From Pseudopyrenochaeta lycopersici (Eukaryota; Ascomycota; Dothideomycetes; Pleosporales; Pseudopyrenochaetaceae), in NCBI GenBank assembly GCA_003313425.1, contig NHZP01000016.1:248001-312000 (forward strand): a stretch of DNA of 64,000 nt, written 5' to 3'. The translations under genes and the position numbers were made by a program. Within the stretch, counting starts at the first letter, position 1, and the number at the start of each line of letters is the position of its first letter. Below are positions 47,373-58,879 of the stretch, one piece after another. The notes below the pieces were generated by a model. It was not told where the DNA came from. It saw only the letters and a list, made by a program, of their open reading frames with translations, and did no database searches.

Positions 47373-47950
47373 TCGTGGCGAGACATTGCTGACGTTGTGA
47401 AAATTGTACACTACTCGGAGTTCCTTGAGGTCATCTTCGCCGACCAACTTGCAAAAGAAGCGATGGAGCTGAACTACGCCCGTGTTTGCTGCTGAATCAT
47501 TCAGCATGCTTCTTGAAATAGACCCTGAACTTGAAGAATTGGAAAGCTTGATGGGCGACTTCCATTAAGACACGGCCAGAAGTACCACCAGCGCTCCTCG
47601 CAGTGGTCGAAAAAGTAAAGATGCAAAACGATGAAATCGAACAACTCAGGTAGTCAATAGAACCTAAGCAGTGCAAAGGTCCCTCACAGTAATCTCCGAT
47701 CATCCAAAAAAGAATTATCCTTCCCCACAAACCCCCCAGCCTCCACAGCGCGACGCCCCTCTACCATACAAGCCAGGTACGCTCTCACCCACGGCAGTAC
47801 CTTCCGGATCAAGCCCCTCACAACCTCCAATTCCAGCCGCACTCAATCCCTTTCAAAGACGCTCAAACACAGTACCTCTACGACCAAGGCATCCCTGCCC
47901 TCCGCCTCCACACGTGGCGCGCTTTGCCCAATTTCCCTCCACGCCCTTGT
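47373..47950 (+). pseudogene. possible decayed coding fragment
   Basis: Protein-like blocks occur in changing frames. One at 47373-47495 reads SWRDIADVVKIVHYSEFLE then VIFADQLAKEAMELNYARVCC before a stop. A second at about 47535-47650 reads IKTRPEVPPALLAVVEKVKM then QNDEIEQLR, preceded by WKA, a TGA where a Trp (TGG) would fit, and WATS. A Pro/Ser-rich open stretch follows to about 47950. The Trp-to-stop change is what a C:G-to-T:A mutation would give. No family was recognised; it may also be an unmodelled multi-exon gene. Confidence 0.25.
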
Positions 47951-48091
47951 AGCATTTTACCCGGACCCTTCCCAGGAATCCATGGCGTCTACCCACGACC
48001 ACTATCAACACCCCTCTGCACATCATCTCTGGTAGCCGAGTCGCGGCAGTGACGTGGACCGAGGGCGTGGTAAATTGGATGTAACGTAGCG

Positions 48092-48115
48092 GGCTGGCTG
48101 GCTGGCTGGCTGGCT
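48092..48115. repeat. (GGCT)n microsatellite
   Basis: About six perfect tandem GGCT tetramers. On the minus strand they read as AGCC repeats. Confidence 0.85.
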
Positions 48116-48964
48116 CGTTTGGGGACAAGGGGTCTGGATTAGAGGGGAATTGGGAACTGGCAACTTGGATCGGGGGCTTGGTGCTTGGAAGGGTACTGGA
48201 CAGTTTCATGTTGAGGATTCGAGCGTCTAGATGCTATCGTGAATTCTGAAGTGTTAGATTTGCGAGGAAGTAAGTCCGATTGTCGTTGGTGGTTGCGAAT
48301 GTAACAACATCAATCATCACTAGTCGAGTTGAACACATGAGATGGAAAATGTGAGCAAGGTAGCCAGACACTACCGTCGAATCAAAGTATACCAACGTGC
48401 AGCGTGCCATTCAATTGTGCCTATCCTATGATCTATACAAATGATCCGCCTTGATACCTGGGCATGCATACATGTCCCGTCTCGCATTCGATCTGTTGAT
48501 GATCTCGTCATTCAACGTAGTAGTAATAACCGTCGGTCTAGGCAAAGGCTCCGCCGATGAAAGAGAACCTTAAGAATAAAGAATATGATAAAAGGTAGTG
48601 TGCCGTGAGGCAAGGCGGCTCGTTGTGCTCTTGAGCCTAGTATTTTCCATCCATAATTTGCAAGCGTACATGGTAAAAGGAAAAAAAAGCAAACATTTTC
48701 AAGGAAAAGTCAGAGAGTGTATGCGTTTGCTGTAGCAACAGTAACAACATTAAGGAGAAAGTGTCGGATGACAATATCAGTAGAGAGGAAGTAACAAGAT
48801 ACAGCGTGGGGGTGAAGCAATTCGCGAGGCCGCGCGTTCGTCGTTCTCGGGGTATAAATGATCAGAGCACATTAGATCCGTGAACGACTCCATTACTCCA
48901 GAAACCAAAGATCACCTAGGGCCAGGCCGTTGCAAAAGCGATGCAGCCTTCACCGTGGTACAGT

Positions 48965-50722
48965 TCAGACAGCAACTTCAGGAACATGACGTTGACGCTG
49001 AGTTCCATCTGCTCGGCGGTAGCTCATAGCAGCCCTATCCATCGGTTCCTCCATGTCTGGTGAGTTGCACTCATCGTACGAGTAGCCAGCGCCAACAGGG
49101 TTAGGTCTGGCTCCTTGTGTCAAGCGCTCGTTTACGTGTCGAGTGTCAAATGTGCTGGAGAAAGACCTCTTCTGGCCGGCTGAAGCTGACATGGGTGGAA
49201 GAGCTTGTGATGCGAATTTAGGCAATGCGTAGTTCTGGTTCGAGACATCCGAGTTGACAGACATGGTGGCAGAGGACATGGCGCTAGGCGGCGAATGATA
49301 CATGGGCGACACGGGCTCCGATTTCTCGGCGCCCAACGGCGGCTGCAGCGTTCTCAGAGTTGGCAAAGAGTGACCGTTAGGCGTGTGCATGCTACTGGGA
49401 CCAGGAATCGAGGGAGCGTGAGGCGAAGTGTGCAACGGTTGCATGGGCTGGCTCAATTGCTGTGGCCTGCTATACTGTTCTAGCGAGTTGTACGGCGGGA
49501 TCATTTGACTTGGACCAGGGTACTGCTGAGGCGGTTGAGTGACTGACGGACGACGACATTCGGTGCTGTGAGCATAATCAGGGGCCGGGTCTTGACGAGG
49601 AGGTGGCGCTTGTTCGTAGTGCGACTGCTGATAGTTCTGGTACCCATATTGTTGATTCATCTGCATTCCAGACTGGCTCTGGTAGGAGCTGTGCTGGGAA
49701 TGATGAGGATATGGAGCCTGAGGAGGTTGCATCATCGAAGTAGACGGCGGGGCAGCGTACTGGCTCTGGTAATGCTGTTGGCTTGATCCGTAGGATGGAA
49801 CCTGAGGATACCCGGTATTCTGCGGTGGAGGCATTTGCTGGTAGTTGTTGCTAGGCGGGTAAGGCTGTGCCATATCATCCATGCTTGGGCGGCGCGGAGG
49901 AACCAAAGACGAATTGCTAGCATTCGACACAGAGCGGGGACGATCGTCAAGAGGGGCGTTTGGCTGTTGACCGTAGTTGTCGGGTGTTGCAGTGCGTCTG
50001 GCCTGTTCATAGCCACCGCCTTCTTCATCGTACTCGTCCCAGTCCTTGGAGGACTTGTTCTCGCGACGCCTCATCCTCACGTCACGTCGGATGCGGACAC
50101 GGCAGCCCTGCTCAGCAACCATGCGGCTCAGAGCCGTGCTCTCGGACAAGCCAGGGAATTTCTTCGCGGAGAAGACGGTGAATGGGGCCGACTTGACCTC
50201 AGCACGGTGAGTGACAAAGTGGTTGCCGTCAAAGATGACATCGGGGTCTTCAGGGTCCAGGTCCTTGACTTCGCTCAAGTTCTCGAAAAGGGCGAAGCTC
50301 AATCGGTACTTACCCTCATGACGGACTGACAGGTCTGGGAAGATGAAGTAACCAGCCGGAGTCGGACGGTCCAGGTAGGCCATGCCAGCAACGGGTGTGC
50401 CGGTCAGGACGGGGAAGCTAGGGGTGGTGGGCGGCGCGCGACCTGGTGCGATGGTGCGGGCATTCTCGAGACTGGCGTGGAGGAAGAAGTTGGCGTTGTA
50501 GGCAAACGTAATCTCCTGGTCGTTCTCGAAGACGCGCAGCTCGACAATCGGCGGCGGGTCAACAGGGCGACGATCAGCGCTCGACTTGGCGCCACTGCCA
50601 CAGGCACGAGCGCGCTCTGGCTGCTGGATGACCTGCAGATTGTAGCGAATCTGCCTGTTATCCTTGGTGGTGCGGATGGAGCTGCTCTTGGTCTCGTTGG
50701 AGACAGCAATGGTGGAGGCCAT
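48965..50722 (-). CDS. veA: velvet-domain developmental regulator VeA (585 aa)
   Basis: VeA is the light-responsive subunit of the VelB-VeA-LaeA complex that couples sexual development with secondary metabolism. A single exon from ATG 50720-50722 (CACCATGGCC, a strong context; MASTIAVSNETKSS). The velvet domain occupies about residues 20-230: YNLQVIQQPERARACGSG, KSSADRRPVDPPPIVELRVF, FFLHASLENAR, GYFIFPDLSVRHEGKYRLSF, FTVFSAKKFPGLSESTALSR and VRIRRDVRMRRR. The last contains a basic NLS. The rest is a long disordered Gln/Pro/Ser/Tyr-rich tail with a probable PEST region. The frame is open 5' of the ATG, with an in-frame ATG at 50768-50770 that would add 16 residues. No intron interrupts the coding part. 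Confidence 0.95.
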   Translation of the reverse strand: MASTIAVSNETKSSSIRTTKDNRQIRYNLQVIQQPERARACGSGAKSSADRRPVDPPPIVELRVFENDQEITFAYNANFFLHASLENARTIAPGRAPPTTPSFPVLTGTPVAGMAYLDRPTPAGYFIFPDLSVRHEGKYRLSFALFENLSEVKDLDPEDPDVIFDGNHFVTHRAEVKSAPFTVFSAKKFPGLSESTALSRMVAEQGCRVRIRRDVRMRRRENKSSKDWDEYDEEGGGYEQARRTATPDNYGQQPNAPLDDRPRSVSNASNSSLVPPRRPSMDDMAQPYPPSNNYQQMPPPQNTGYPQVPSYGSSQQHYQSQYAAPPSTSMMQPPQAPYPHHSQHSSYQSQSGMQMNQQYGYQNYQQSHYEQAPPPRQDPAPDYAHSTECRRPSVTQPPQQYPGPSQMIPPYNSLEQYSRPQQLSQPMQPLHTSPHAPSIPGPSSMHTPNGHSLPTLRTLQPPLGAEKSEPVSPMYHSPPSAMSSATMSVNSDVSNQNYALPKFASQALPPMSASAGQKRSFSSTFDTRHVNERLTQGARPNPVGAGYSYDECNSPDMEEPMDRAAMSYRRADGTQRQRHVPEVAV

Positions 50723-53700
50723 GGTGAAGATTGGGTGGTTGCTGGGGCGAGTCAGCGTGTCGCGTGGCATTGGAGTGGTTGCGAGTCGAAGCCCAGGGAC
50801 TGGGCTCGCTCCACTCTCAAGATAGGGTTGACAGGGTCGACACTTACGGCTAAGAGCAAACAATTGGATGCGCAACAGCGAGAGCACACGACCGCTGCAG
50901 GTTCGACCACGGAACAAAGGAGATCTGGACTGGTCAGCACATGTTCGCGGCAGATTGACATGCGTGCAGCCTCGTGGACGCCGCAGGGCGAGGTCCGAAC
51001 TGCTGGCAAACCCGAACCCAACTGGCCGGGCACTCCAACAGCACTGCAGAAAGGGCCGACGAAGACACTCACCTTGGGGGGAAAAATAGGCAGAGCAAAG
51101 AGACTGCACTCGCTCAAAGGAAGCGTCGTGGTGCAATGGGCGTCAGATTCGGTGAGAGACGACGGGGTGAGGCGTGGCTCTGGGGTGCTGGACGATGGCT
51201 GGTGGTGACGGCGCGACTGGCTTTTACTACGGGCCGTTCCAGACGCGACGGCGAGCCTAAGGGAGACTTTCTGATCTGGACACTGGCGACAACAAACGTG
51301 TGCAGTAGACCAAGTGTCTCGCTGCAGCCGCTCTCGCTCGTCGATGTCGAGAGTGAGGGTTGGCAAGAGGCGGGAGGAGCGGAGGGTATAGTCCCAGGTG
51401 CAAGAGCTGAGCCGGGACGGGGACTGGGACGGGGACGCTGGTCAGTGGTGGGCGCTGGGGCTCACCTGCACTGACACCTCGCTTTAGCCGAAGACAAAGA
51501 GCTGGAGAGGAGCGGCCCACCATTGGGGAATAGTTTGCCCCCCGTGATTGGGCCCGGCCTCCCATACGCATGGGTAGCGTGCAAGCGATGGGTGCTGCAG
51601 AGGCCATCGTCCGCGGATCGCACATGCAAACTTGCGCTCCCTCTTGCATCCTGCTGCGCACATGTCCCAGCCCAGGCGGTAGCGGGCTTCGTCGAACGAC
51701 GCTGGGCGTGGGCCGGATCGACAGGTTGCTGCAGCGCCGCCAGAGCAAACAGCAGAAGAGCCCGCTGCCAGAGCACGACTGGGGCACATCCTCGCACCAC
51801 CTCATGTGGACACAGCGGCGGGAATCAAAACCACTTGGCACGGGTCCTTCTCAAGGCAGCCTAACCCGCTGCACCACCGATCAGGACCGCCCCGGGACTA
51901 ACGATAAGAATTCACTATTGATGCTCGTCACATTCCCATCGACGTATTCTAGCAGACTGGAAGAAGCCTGTGCCCCAGTCGTGCTCTTGTCGCCGTGCCA
52001 GCCATCATCCTCAGCATCTCTCGTCGGCGGTGACCCGTCCGCCAGTGCGCTGGTCTCGCCCATGCACATGCACCGTAAACTTCGTTGCAAGACGAATGGC
52101 CTCTCATCCTCGACGGCCATGGCGGCTTGCATGCACTTCTTGGACGAACGGCAATGCCAGGGGTTACCCCTCCAGGGCTAGTCTCCCCCCCAAAGCCAAG
52201 CCCTCCCGCCCTCTCTCTCGCGCTGCCGTGCGACCATGGCGGGTTGACGGCGCGCACACAGAGAGGACACGGCGTGAGGCCCATGGCACGGGTCGCAGAC
52301 TGTGCATTTCTGCTTCACCACCTCGCCAGGCCCCTCCTGATTGCAATTTGGATCGTTATATGAGTCCCCATAAACGGCGCCTCTAATGCAACTGCATGCC
52401 CGCCAGCTGACGAGTGCGCTTTTGGAAACCAATGGCCGTCGAGGCGGAATACCAGCCTCCAAGCACTGGGCAGCCCACGGCCCACTCGTAAAGGATAATC
52501 GTGGCTTCTAAATCCCTGCTCCCTTGTTGCTGGATGCGCCAAGTTGGATCTCGTCCCGCACTGCCCATCGCGCTGATTCGACCGCCCCCGAGCGCTCGCC
52601 GCAATGCCCCGATTTTCCGCGCAGCCAATACCGCCCGCCTGCGCAATCTCCCGTCCCAGACCTGAAGGGGTCCCGAGAGTCGATCAGATCCACTCACACG
52701 CCTTAACGGACATCGTGTTTGCCGCATCGTGGTGTTGAGCAAGGCGAGGCCTGCTTCACCACTATGTTTTCCTGGTCGCCATTTCCACCACTCTCTGCGT
52801 GCCTGCCACCATCTGCCCATGGCCATCAGCCCGTAAAGGCCGCCTGCTCTTGCCGCTTCCGCCGTTTCTCAACGTGGCTCGGCAAAAGCAACAATGGCCT
52901 GATTCCAGACGGAACGTTTCACCCTTTATTGATCGATGCCAGAACCACTGAATGCTTCAAGCACAACCTCCGCTTCGTCGACGGCCACACTCACCACTCT
53001 CCCCTATTGTGCACCCCAATACACTGTCTCGGATGCTGCCTCCCGTCCAACAGACAGGGCCAAAGCATGCGAGTCACGAAACCGCAGCCACGGCATGACT
53101 TTCACCTTTGTCGTACATTTCCTTTTTTCAAACAAAAGTCTCTACTCGACACCAAGTATGCTGCGCGTTACGAACTCAGTGTTGCCTTAGTCACTGTTGA
53201 AGTCTGGGTCGTTCATCTGTTTCATCTTGCTACCGACTGCGGCTCTGTCAATGTTCCTTGCCTATGCCTTCCTCGTACCCTGGAAATGTCGCATTGCGAG
53301 CGTACTGATATGCCGGCACTACACTTGCTATGCCGCGTTTCACACGCTGGGGAATAACTCCAACATGGGTATAGCCTATTTCTAGAAACCTCTCTGCTGC
53401 TTGCCGCCAACCTCGAATCTAGGATATTTCTATGCCTTAACCGCACCACCCATCAACCAAACCTGCACATGGGCCAGCCTAAATGCAGTTGCATGTGCAA
53501 CCTTTGGCGCCGGCCTGATCCAACAAAGCATGTTCCAGCATCATGTCTTCGGGCCGACAGGTTGGTCTCGGTATGCTCTGCCATGTATATCCCTCTATAT
53601 CAGCGTCCGCTATAGATCCCAAATTCCTTGCTACACTATAACAGCCCCCCGGGTACCAGAGAGCCACGTTTCTCCACACGTTGCAAAGTGGACGCTACTC

Positions 53701-56700
53701 AACCAAAACACCTCATACTTACCTGATCGAGAGACACCTGCTCAGCTACTCAACGCCTCGTGGGCACAAAAGGTAGCACCCAAAAAGCCACACCTTATGC
53801 TGAAACCCATGCAACATTCTTTGCAGGCGTCGCAATTGTTCATTGGGTGCCATCACTACAGCCGATCCACATTTTCTAATCTACTTGGTGCTCGGCTCGG
53901 AGCGCTGCCATGACGCACGTGGAGATGTGCTTCCGAAGCCTCTCGAGGACTGGTATACATTTGCGGGGTACCTGCATACATGACCTGACTCTCTGCAGCT
54001 ACAAATGCTTCAGGCTTTGGAGACCTACAATACCCACAAGGCTTGCGTGGCTTCGTGCGTTGTCATGTCATACAGTTTCCTGTGCCAGAGACAGAAATGC
54101 CGCAAAACAGAGCTCCAACAGTCCTACACGTCAACGAAGCCCGCTCATGTAATGAATCTCTGGCAACATGTGCGTTGAGGCGGTCTGTCTTGACTCATCG
54201 TTCCCTTCAGCCCAGAGCTCGCATGTTTAACGAAGTTGTCAAGGCAAGCAACTCATCGACGGCGGGGTAGCATGACGAATATGCCCCATACTTGGTATCC
54301 ATTTCTGATCTGCAGCGTCTCTAAAAGTACACGCTGCTTGCCTGAAGCGGTTGCGATGCCAATCACTTGTTGATCATCCATGCTGTGTAGATTTCCGACA
54401 CCTCCCTGTCAACTACCGAAAGCAACACTCACGTTAAAATAGCCTTCCATGGTCTAGGAATTCGTCATCTCAGTCCGAACGTAGGTAGCATTCTTTTGTC
54501 CGGAAAGCATACCCTCCGTCCCAGCCCCCCGATCCTTGGGGCCGTTCCCAGAAAGGGGGGACCAGCACACATCGGCATCAGATGTCAGTGGGCTCCAGTA
54601 TATATAGTTCAACAACCACAGGGTGTGCGTGAACTATTCAACATACTAGCAGAGCCCACTTCTTGTCGCAAAGAAATTGTAGCGGGGCAGCTTGAAAGGC
54701 TAACGGATTTTCACACGTGGAAGAACGTGCCATGTCCACTTTTGCCTGTAGTTTTTTGGCCCTGTGGGTCCCTCTCTGCTTGTCCATGTTCCTAGTCTCC
54801 AACCTCGTTATTGTAAAGTTCCCCCCAAGCAATCTCTCTTGAAAACTTTAAACAACATGCTTTTTCAACTTGTCAGAAGTGTCGTTTGGCTCAGTGGGCA
54901 CCCCACCCTCTCCTCGCCCTCCCTTGTTTTACCTGTGCTTCTTCCCACCCAGAGTAGAGGTTCTCCCTTTCCCTTATTTCCATTTTCCCGTTCTCCATCG
55001 TACGTGTCTTCACTAGTTTTCCCAAATCCACTCGCGCTCGCGTTCGGCACAACCTGCTTTTTTTGACTTGCGCGTCGTTGCGCTGGTGGGTCCTTGCAAG
55101 CATGTGTCAACAACCCTGTTGCAAGCCACCACGGCACGGGTTCAGATACCGAGGTCCTTGTGCGAGAAAGATGAACAAGGCTCATCGAAAGTATCTCTCC
55201 AACAGACGTCCAGATTCGCAGTATCTGGCCGGTGGCGCTGGTTGATCGCCCCCGCCCGATCGACTAGTTACTGAAACTCGGCGCTTTTTCGTGCACGCAT
55301 GGTTTGCAGCCATTAACTCTGATCTGTTTGATACATACACTGTTCCTAGAAATCGACCGCCTTGTACTCGAAGTCTTGACTCCATCGCTTGCCACGAGCG
55401 TTCGGCCAGGGCAGCTCTCAACGCGATAGATAGCGTGCAGGTAGTAATGTTGGATATGTATAAATTGCTAGATGTTGGGACGATGTGAGAAAGGAATGTC
55501 GTCGGGTGAATAGAAGAAGGGAAGGTAATACCATTGGCATTCACTAGAGACTAGTCACGACACAGGCATGAGTGTGATGTACGTGGAGATTACCGTTGTC
55601 TGTGCTGGTAACTTGATGGTCTTCTACTTTGTTTGAAGAACTGGTGACGAAGTAGCAGGGCTCGTTATAGAGTATCAATACCATCTGCCACAACATCTAG
55701 AATCCGAGCGACAGCACTCAACTTAGCAGGTCCATTTTAAGGAATTCTTACTATACACTCTACTGTTCGACCTGTGCAACTCTTCCAATACCCTTTGATT
55801 ACTCGAGGGATAAGTCCGTTCGCAGGCTAGACTGCCACATCCTCTCAAGTACCAACTAGAAAGGGATTGCATTGAGAACATGGCAAGTATGCAAAGATTT
55901 GTGAGCTGGTGATGCTCAGCTGGAAGACTTTGGCAAAAAAGTGAGCCGAATGTGGAGGGAGGGTGAGGTAGCATGCTATGGAGAAGGTCAGGAAAAAGAA
56001 CGGATATGAAGCGTGGATGTACTTTGCTGGGACATGAGTATGTTTTGTTCTCTCTTAAGATACGACATCTATGTTCAAATTCTCTCACGCTCAATTGATA
56101 GAACAGCAGCAAAGAAATGTGCCTCTCTCATCCATACGAATATAGTAAGGTTTTTCTATCAACTACTTGCAAGATAATCCATTTTTTCTACATAGGCATA
56201 AAAGGTGGTAATCGCCTCCCAAACGTTTAACCGGTCGTTTTTTATTTCCAGGCATTTAAATCAGCATGAGTACTTCACCATAGCCTGTTCCAAGCAAGCA
56301 TGTCACTCTAAATTTCCAAAAATGCATAAACGCTCATAAAAGTAATTCGAGAGAGTGACAGAACAATTCAATGTTTTGAAAAAAAAAGAATCCTCCGCAA
56401 ATGTTATGAATTGCTTCTAGTCCTCCCTGCAAGATACGCAGCAAGACACACATGCTAGATATCGAACTTCCTGATTTCCCTATCCATCATTTCGCAGTTC
56501 TCTAGCCTCAGGTTCCACGTTTGTGAGGCTCAGCCAATATATCCTAAAGTAGTGTTTAACCACTCCCTACATCGACGGAATACAAGGACGCGAAGATGGC
56601 ACTCGAGGGTCATATTAGGAAACTTGATGCTGCAGCGATGCGGCAATAGCACTCCCAGCACCCGGGCACTTGTTGGTCATGTGCTGGAGTGGAGTCATCG

Positions 56701-57340
56701 TACATTGTTTTGGGCATGAGGAACGGTAAGGAACACTGAGACCAGGGAATGTACAAAATTAGAATGTATGGTGTACAGACCAGTTCGCTATCACAAATAT
56801 ACCACGCAAAAATAACGAGTATTGACAAAATCCAGGCTGTGCAATGGGTCTCCTGATCGTGGAGTGTGCTTCATGCTGGGTCTGCCGATCGTTCAAATTT
56901 CACTTTACCGCCTTTTCAAACTTATCGAGTTTGGCCATGGTACCATGTAAGCACAAAACCCTGCTCACGGGTGAGATGAAAGCGCTTGTAGATTGGCCAA
57001 TTCCGAGGCATACTATCTGGTTTTTCGTGAAGTGTGGATATCGCTGAGGACGCGTCAGCTCAGCGCTTGCGAGGCGCTCTACTGCAAACTAAGGTGAAAG
57101 AAGGCTGGTGAGATGTAAACAAGACGAATTGATTGTGATATTCGTAATCGTGTGATATACATATTTACTCTATGCGGCCTTTGCTAAACAGGCTCAAGTA
57201 GTGGATATCAAAATCTCCACAAAATCCCATGATTATGTACGCCGTTTAGAACGCCAGCCATGCACCACCATAATGCAACCAATGTATGCATAGAGAAATC
57301 ATTGTACAGGACAAGTAGTAGGAAAGATGTGATCGGCTAT
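50723..57340. other. 6.6-kb gene-poor region upstream of veA
   Basis: No convincing gene. The first 700 bp (to about 51480) are GC-rich with repeated GGGAC/GGACG steps near 51415-51440 and should contain the veA leader and promoter. Between 51480 and 55200 there are overlapping frames of up to about 200 codons on both strands, none family-like and most without ATG. 55560-57340 is AT-rich and stop-rich, and includes the 3' flank of the protease gene. Two tRNA-like stretches were considered and rejected. Confidence 0.45.
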
Positions 57341-58879
57341 TCAAAAGCCATTGAAACCCATCATGATACCCGCACCGGCAATTGCAGCACCACCAATCCA
57401 TGGGTTTGCAGTCACGGCTGGCATTGCAGCTCCACTTAATGTGGCACCACCAGTGATGCTTGGACCGTTTACTCGAGGACCGCCTGTGCCGACTGCAGCG
57501 GTAGAAACAGCGTTTGCGACGCCCGTTGCGTTCGGTACACCGTCGGCACCTTTCTGAATTTCTTGGATGTTCTCGGTGGTGGCGTTGAAGTTTGTCTGAG
57601 CAAGCGAAATCTCGTTGTTGGCGAGGTCGTAGACAACGTACGCAGATCGTAGAAAGGTATCGCCGAGTACAGAGACAGAGTTACCAGCAGGACCGATGCC
57701 GAGGATGCAGATTGGCTGGCCTCGGGAAATAGCGGCAACAACGACAAGCTCGTTCAAAGGTACAGAGATTGTAACTCCCGAGAATGAAAAGTCGAGCGAT
57801 CCCTGATTGTTGGCGAGATCACAGTCGACGAATGCAGCGCCTTGAGAAGCGTCGTACTGCGCGTCAAATGTGCGGTATAGTGAGCGAACTACATTGTCGG
57901 GAAGGTACATCAAGGACGAACCCGAGTCTAGCAGGACGGGAACATTCTGATTTGTGAAGATGGAGCTGTTGCTGCCATTCTGTCCCATGCCTGTCAAGGC
58001 TATGATGAACTCGGCGTAGACGCCCTGCTCTGCAATGATGGGGAGTGTTTGGAGTTCACCCTGAAATTTGTCCGTGTCGACTCCTCCAAATAAAATACTT
58101 CCTGTCGAGGCGTCCAGGTCGTTGAGCCAGAGAGAATAGGCATTGGAATTGATGGTCCCGTCGTCGAATAGCTTCTGCGGCAGATTTGCGTAAGGTTGGA
58201 GACCGGCACGGCCAACGGCGACCTCGTTGATGGCGTATCCAATTCCAAGAATGCCCTCTGGTGAACTCGATGTGTACCCAATGCCGAACTGCAGATCCTC
58301 GATTGTTTGACCGCCGAAGCGGAATGTGTCCTTTGCATAATCTCCCGAAGCACCGGAGCCGTCAACGTATGATATGTTAAAAACACCATTAACATATTGG
58401 TACGTGGACGAATCATTGGCGCTGTATGTGCCCGAGTCGCCGCATTGATTCCCGCCCTGGCGGCACAACAGCGAGTTCTTGGAATTGACCCAGAGATCAC
58501 TGCTGCCGGTATCAATGTGCAACCGGAAGTTCTGTGCTGGGGTGCCTAGACTGGCATTCGCAAAGTAGAGCGTCTCGAGGTTGTCGAGCGTCTGCTGGAC
58601 CGTCTTCTGCCGTCTCCGTAACCGGTCGTGTGCAACGGGGTTGATTACATTTCGGCGCTGGATGTCGAGGCCGACGACTCTCGGGTTCTGGCAGAATCAG
58701 TATCGCATTCCACTGGGATGAAGCTCGGTTATCTGCAGGAATGGATGCCATGGTCCGGGAAGGATTCGCTTCCTAACCCTGGGTAGAGAGCCAAGAGGTG
58801 TACTTACCTCTCGCGGCGCAAGCCTCACTGCCGCTGCCGATGCACCCAGTTGTACCGCCAAAAGTGTCGAAAGCTTCAT
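57341..58879 (-). CDS. secreted aspartic protease, yapsin/pepsin-like (472 aa)
   Basis: A pepsin-family endopeptidase. Exons: 58808-58879 and 57341-58687, with a 120-bp intron. The start is ATG 58877-58879; MKLSTLLAVQLGASAAAVRL is a signal peptide. A propeptide with an Arg-rich processing site (DRLRRRQ) precedes the catalytic core. Both catalytic Asp motifs are present: HIDTGSSDLWVN (about residue 80) and VLLDSGSSLMYLPD (about 270). The flap region has ISYVDGSGASGDYAKD. The C-terminal 70 residues are Ala/Gly/Thr-rich, ending in GGAAIAGAGIMMGFNGF, a weakly hydrophobic tail compatible with a GPI signal, as in yapsins, but not conclusive. It should act at the cell surface or outside the cell. 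Its promoter side faces RFC4. Confidence 0.93.

Larger units (their letters stand above)
46596..48964. other. 2.4-kb spacer with a possible gene relic and a microsatellite
   Basis: No intact gene. 46596-47370 is the upstream region of the OAH sulfhydrylase gene; 47373-47950 may be a relic (annotated separately); a (GGCT)n tract lies at about 48092-48115. 48240-48960 is AT-rich, probably the 3' UTR and flank of veA. Confidence 0.45.

Noticed and set aside
47853..48209. Minus-strand ATG frame of 118 codons over the GGCT repeat
   Set aside because: Open because of the tetramer repeat and a C-rich opposite strand; no protein-like features.
51815..51890. Minus-strand stretch with tRNA-like A box (TGGTGCAGCGGGTTAG) and B box (GGTTTTGATTCCC)
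   Set aside because: The D stem does not pair, the T loop has an extra T and no 7-base anticodon loop forms. At best a degraded tRNA fragment; tRNAscan-SE would settle it.
52764..53357. Plus-strand ATG frame of about 197 codons upstream of veA
   Set aside because: No domain, signal or compositional sign of coding; Cys/His/Pro-rich in the way chance frames in C-rich DNA are.
53401..53913. Plus-strand open frame of 170 codons
   Set aside because: Starts without ATG near its head and shows no family-like sequence.
54879..55150. A-box-like TTGGCTCAGTGGGCA (about 54888) and a B-box-like GGGTTCAGATACCG (about 55138)
   Set aside because: They are about 250 bp apart and neither is flanked by a matching arm, so no tRNA can be folded.
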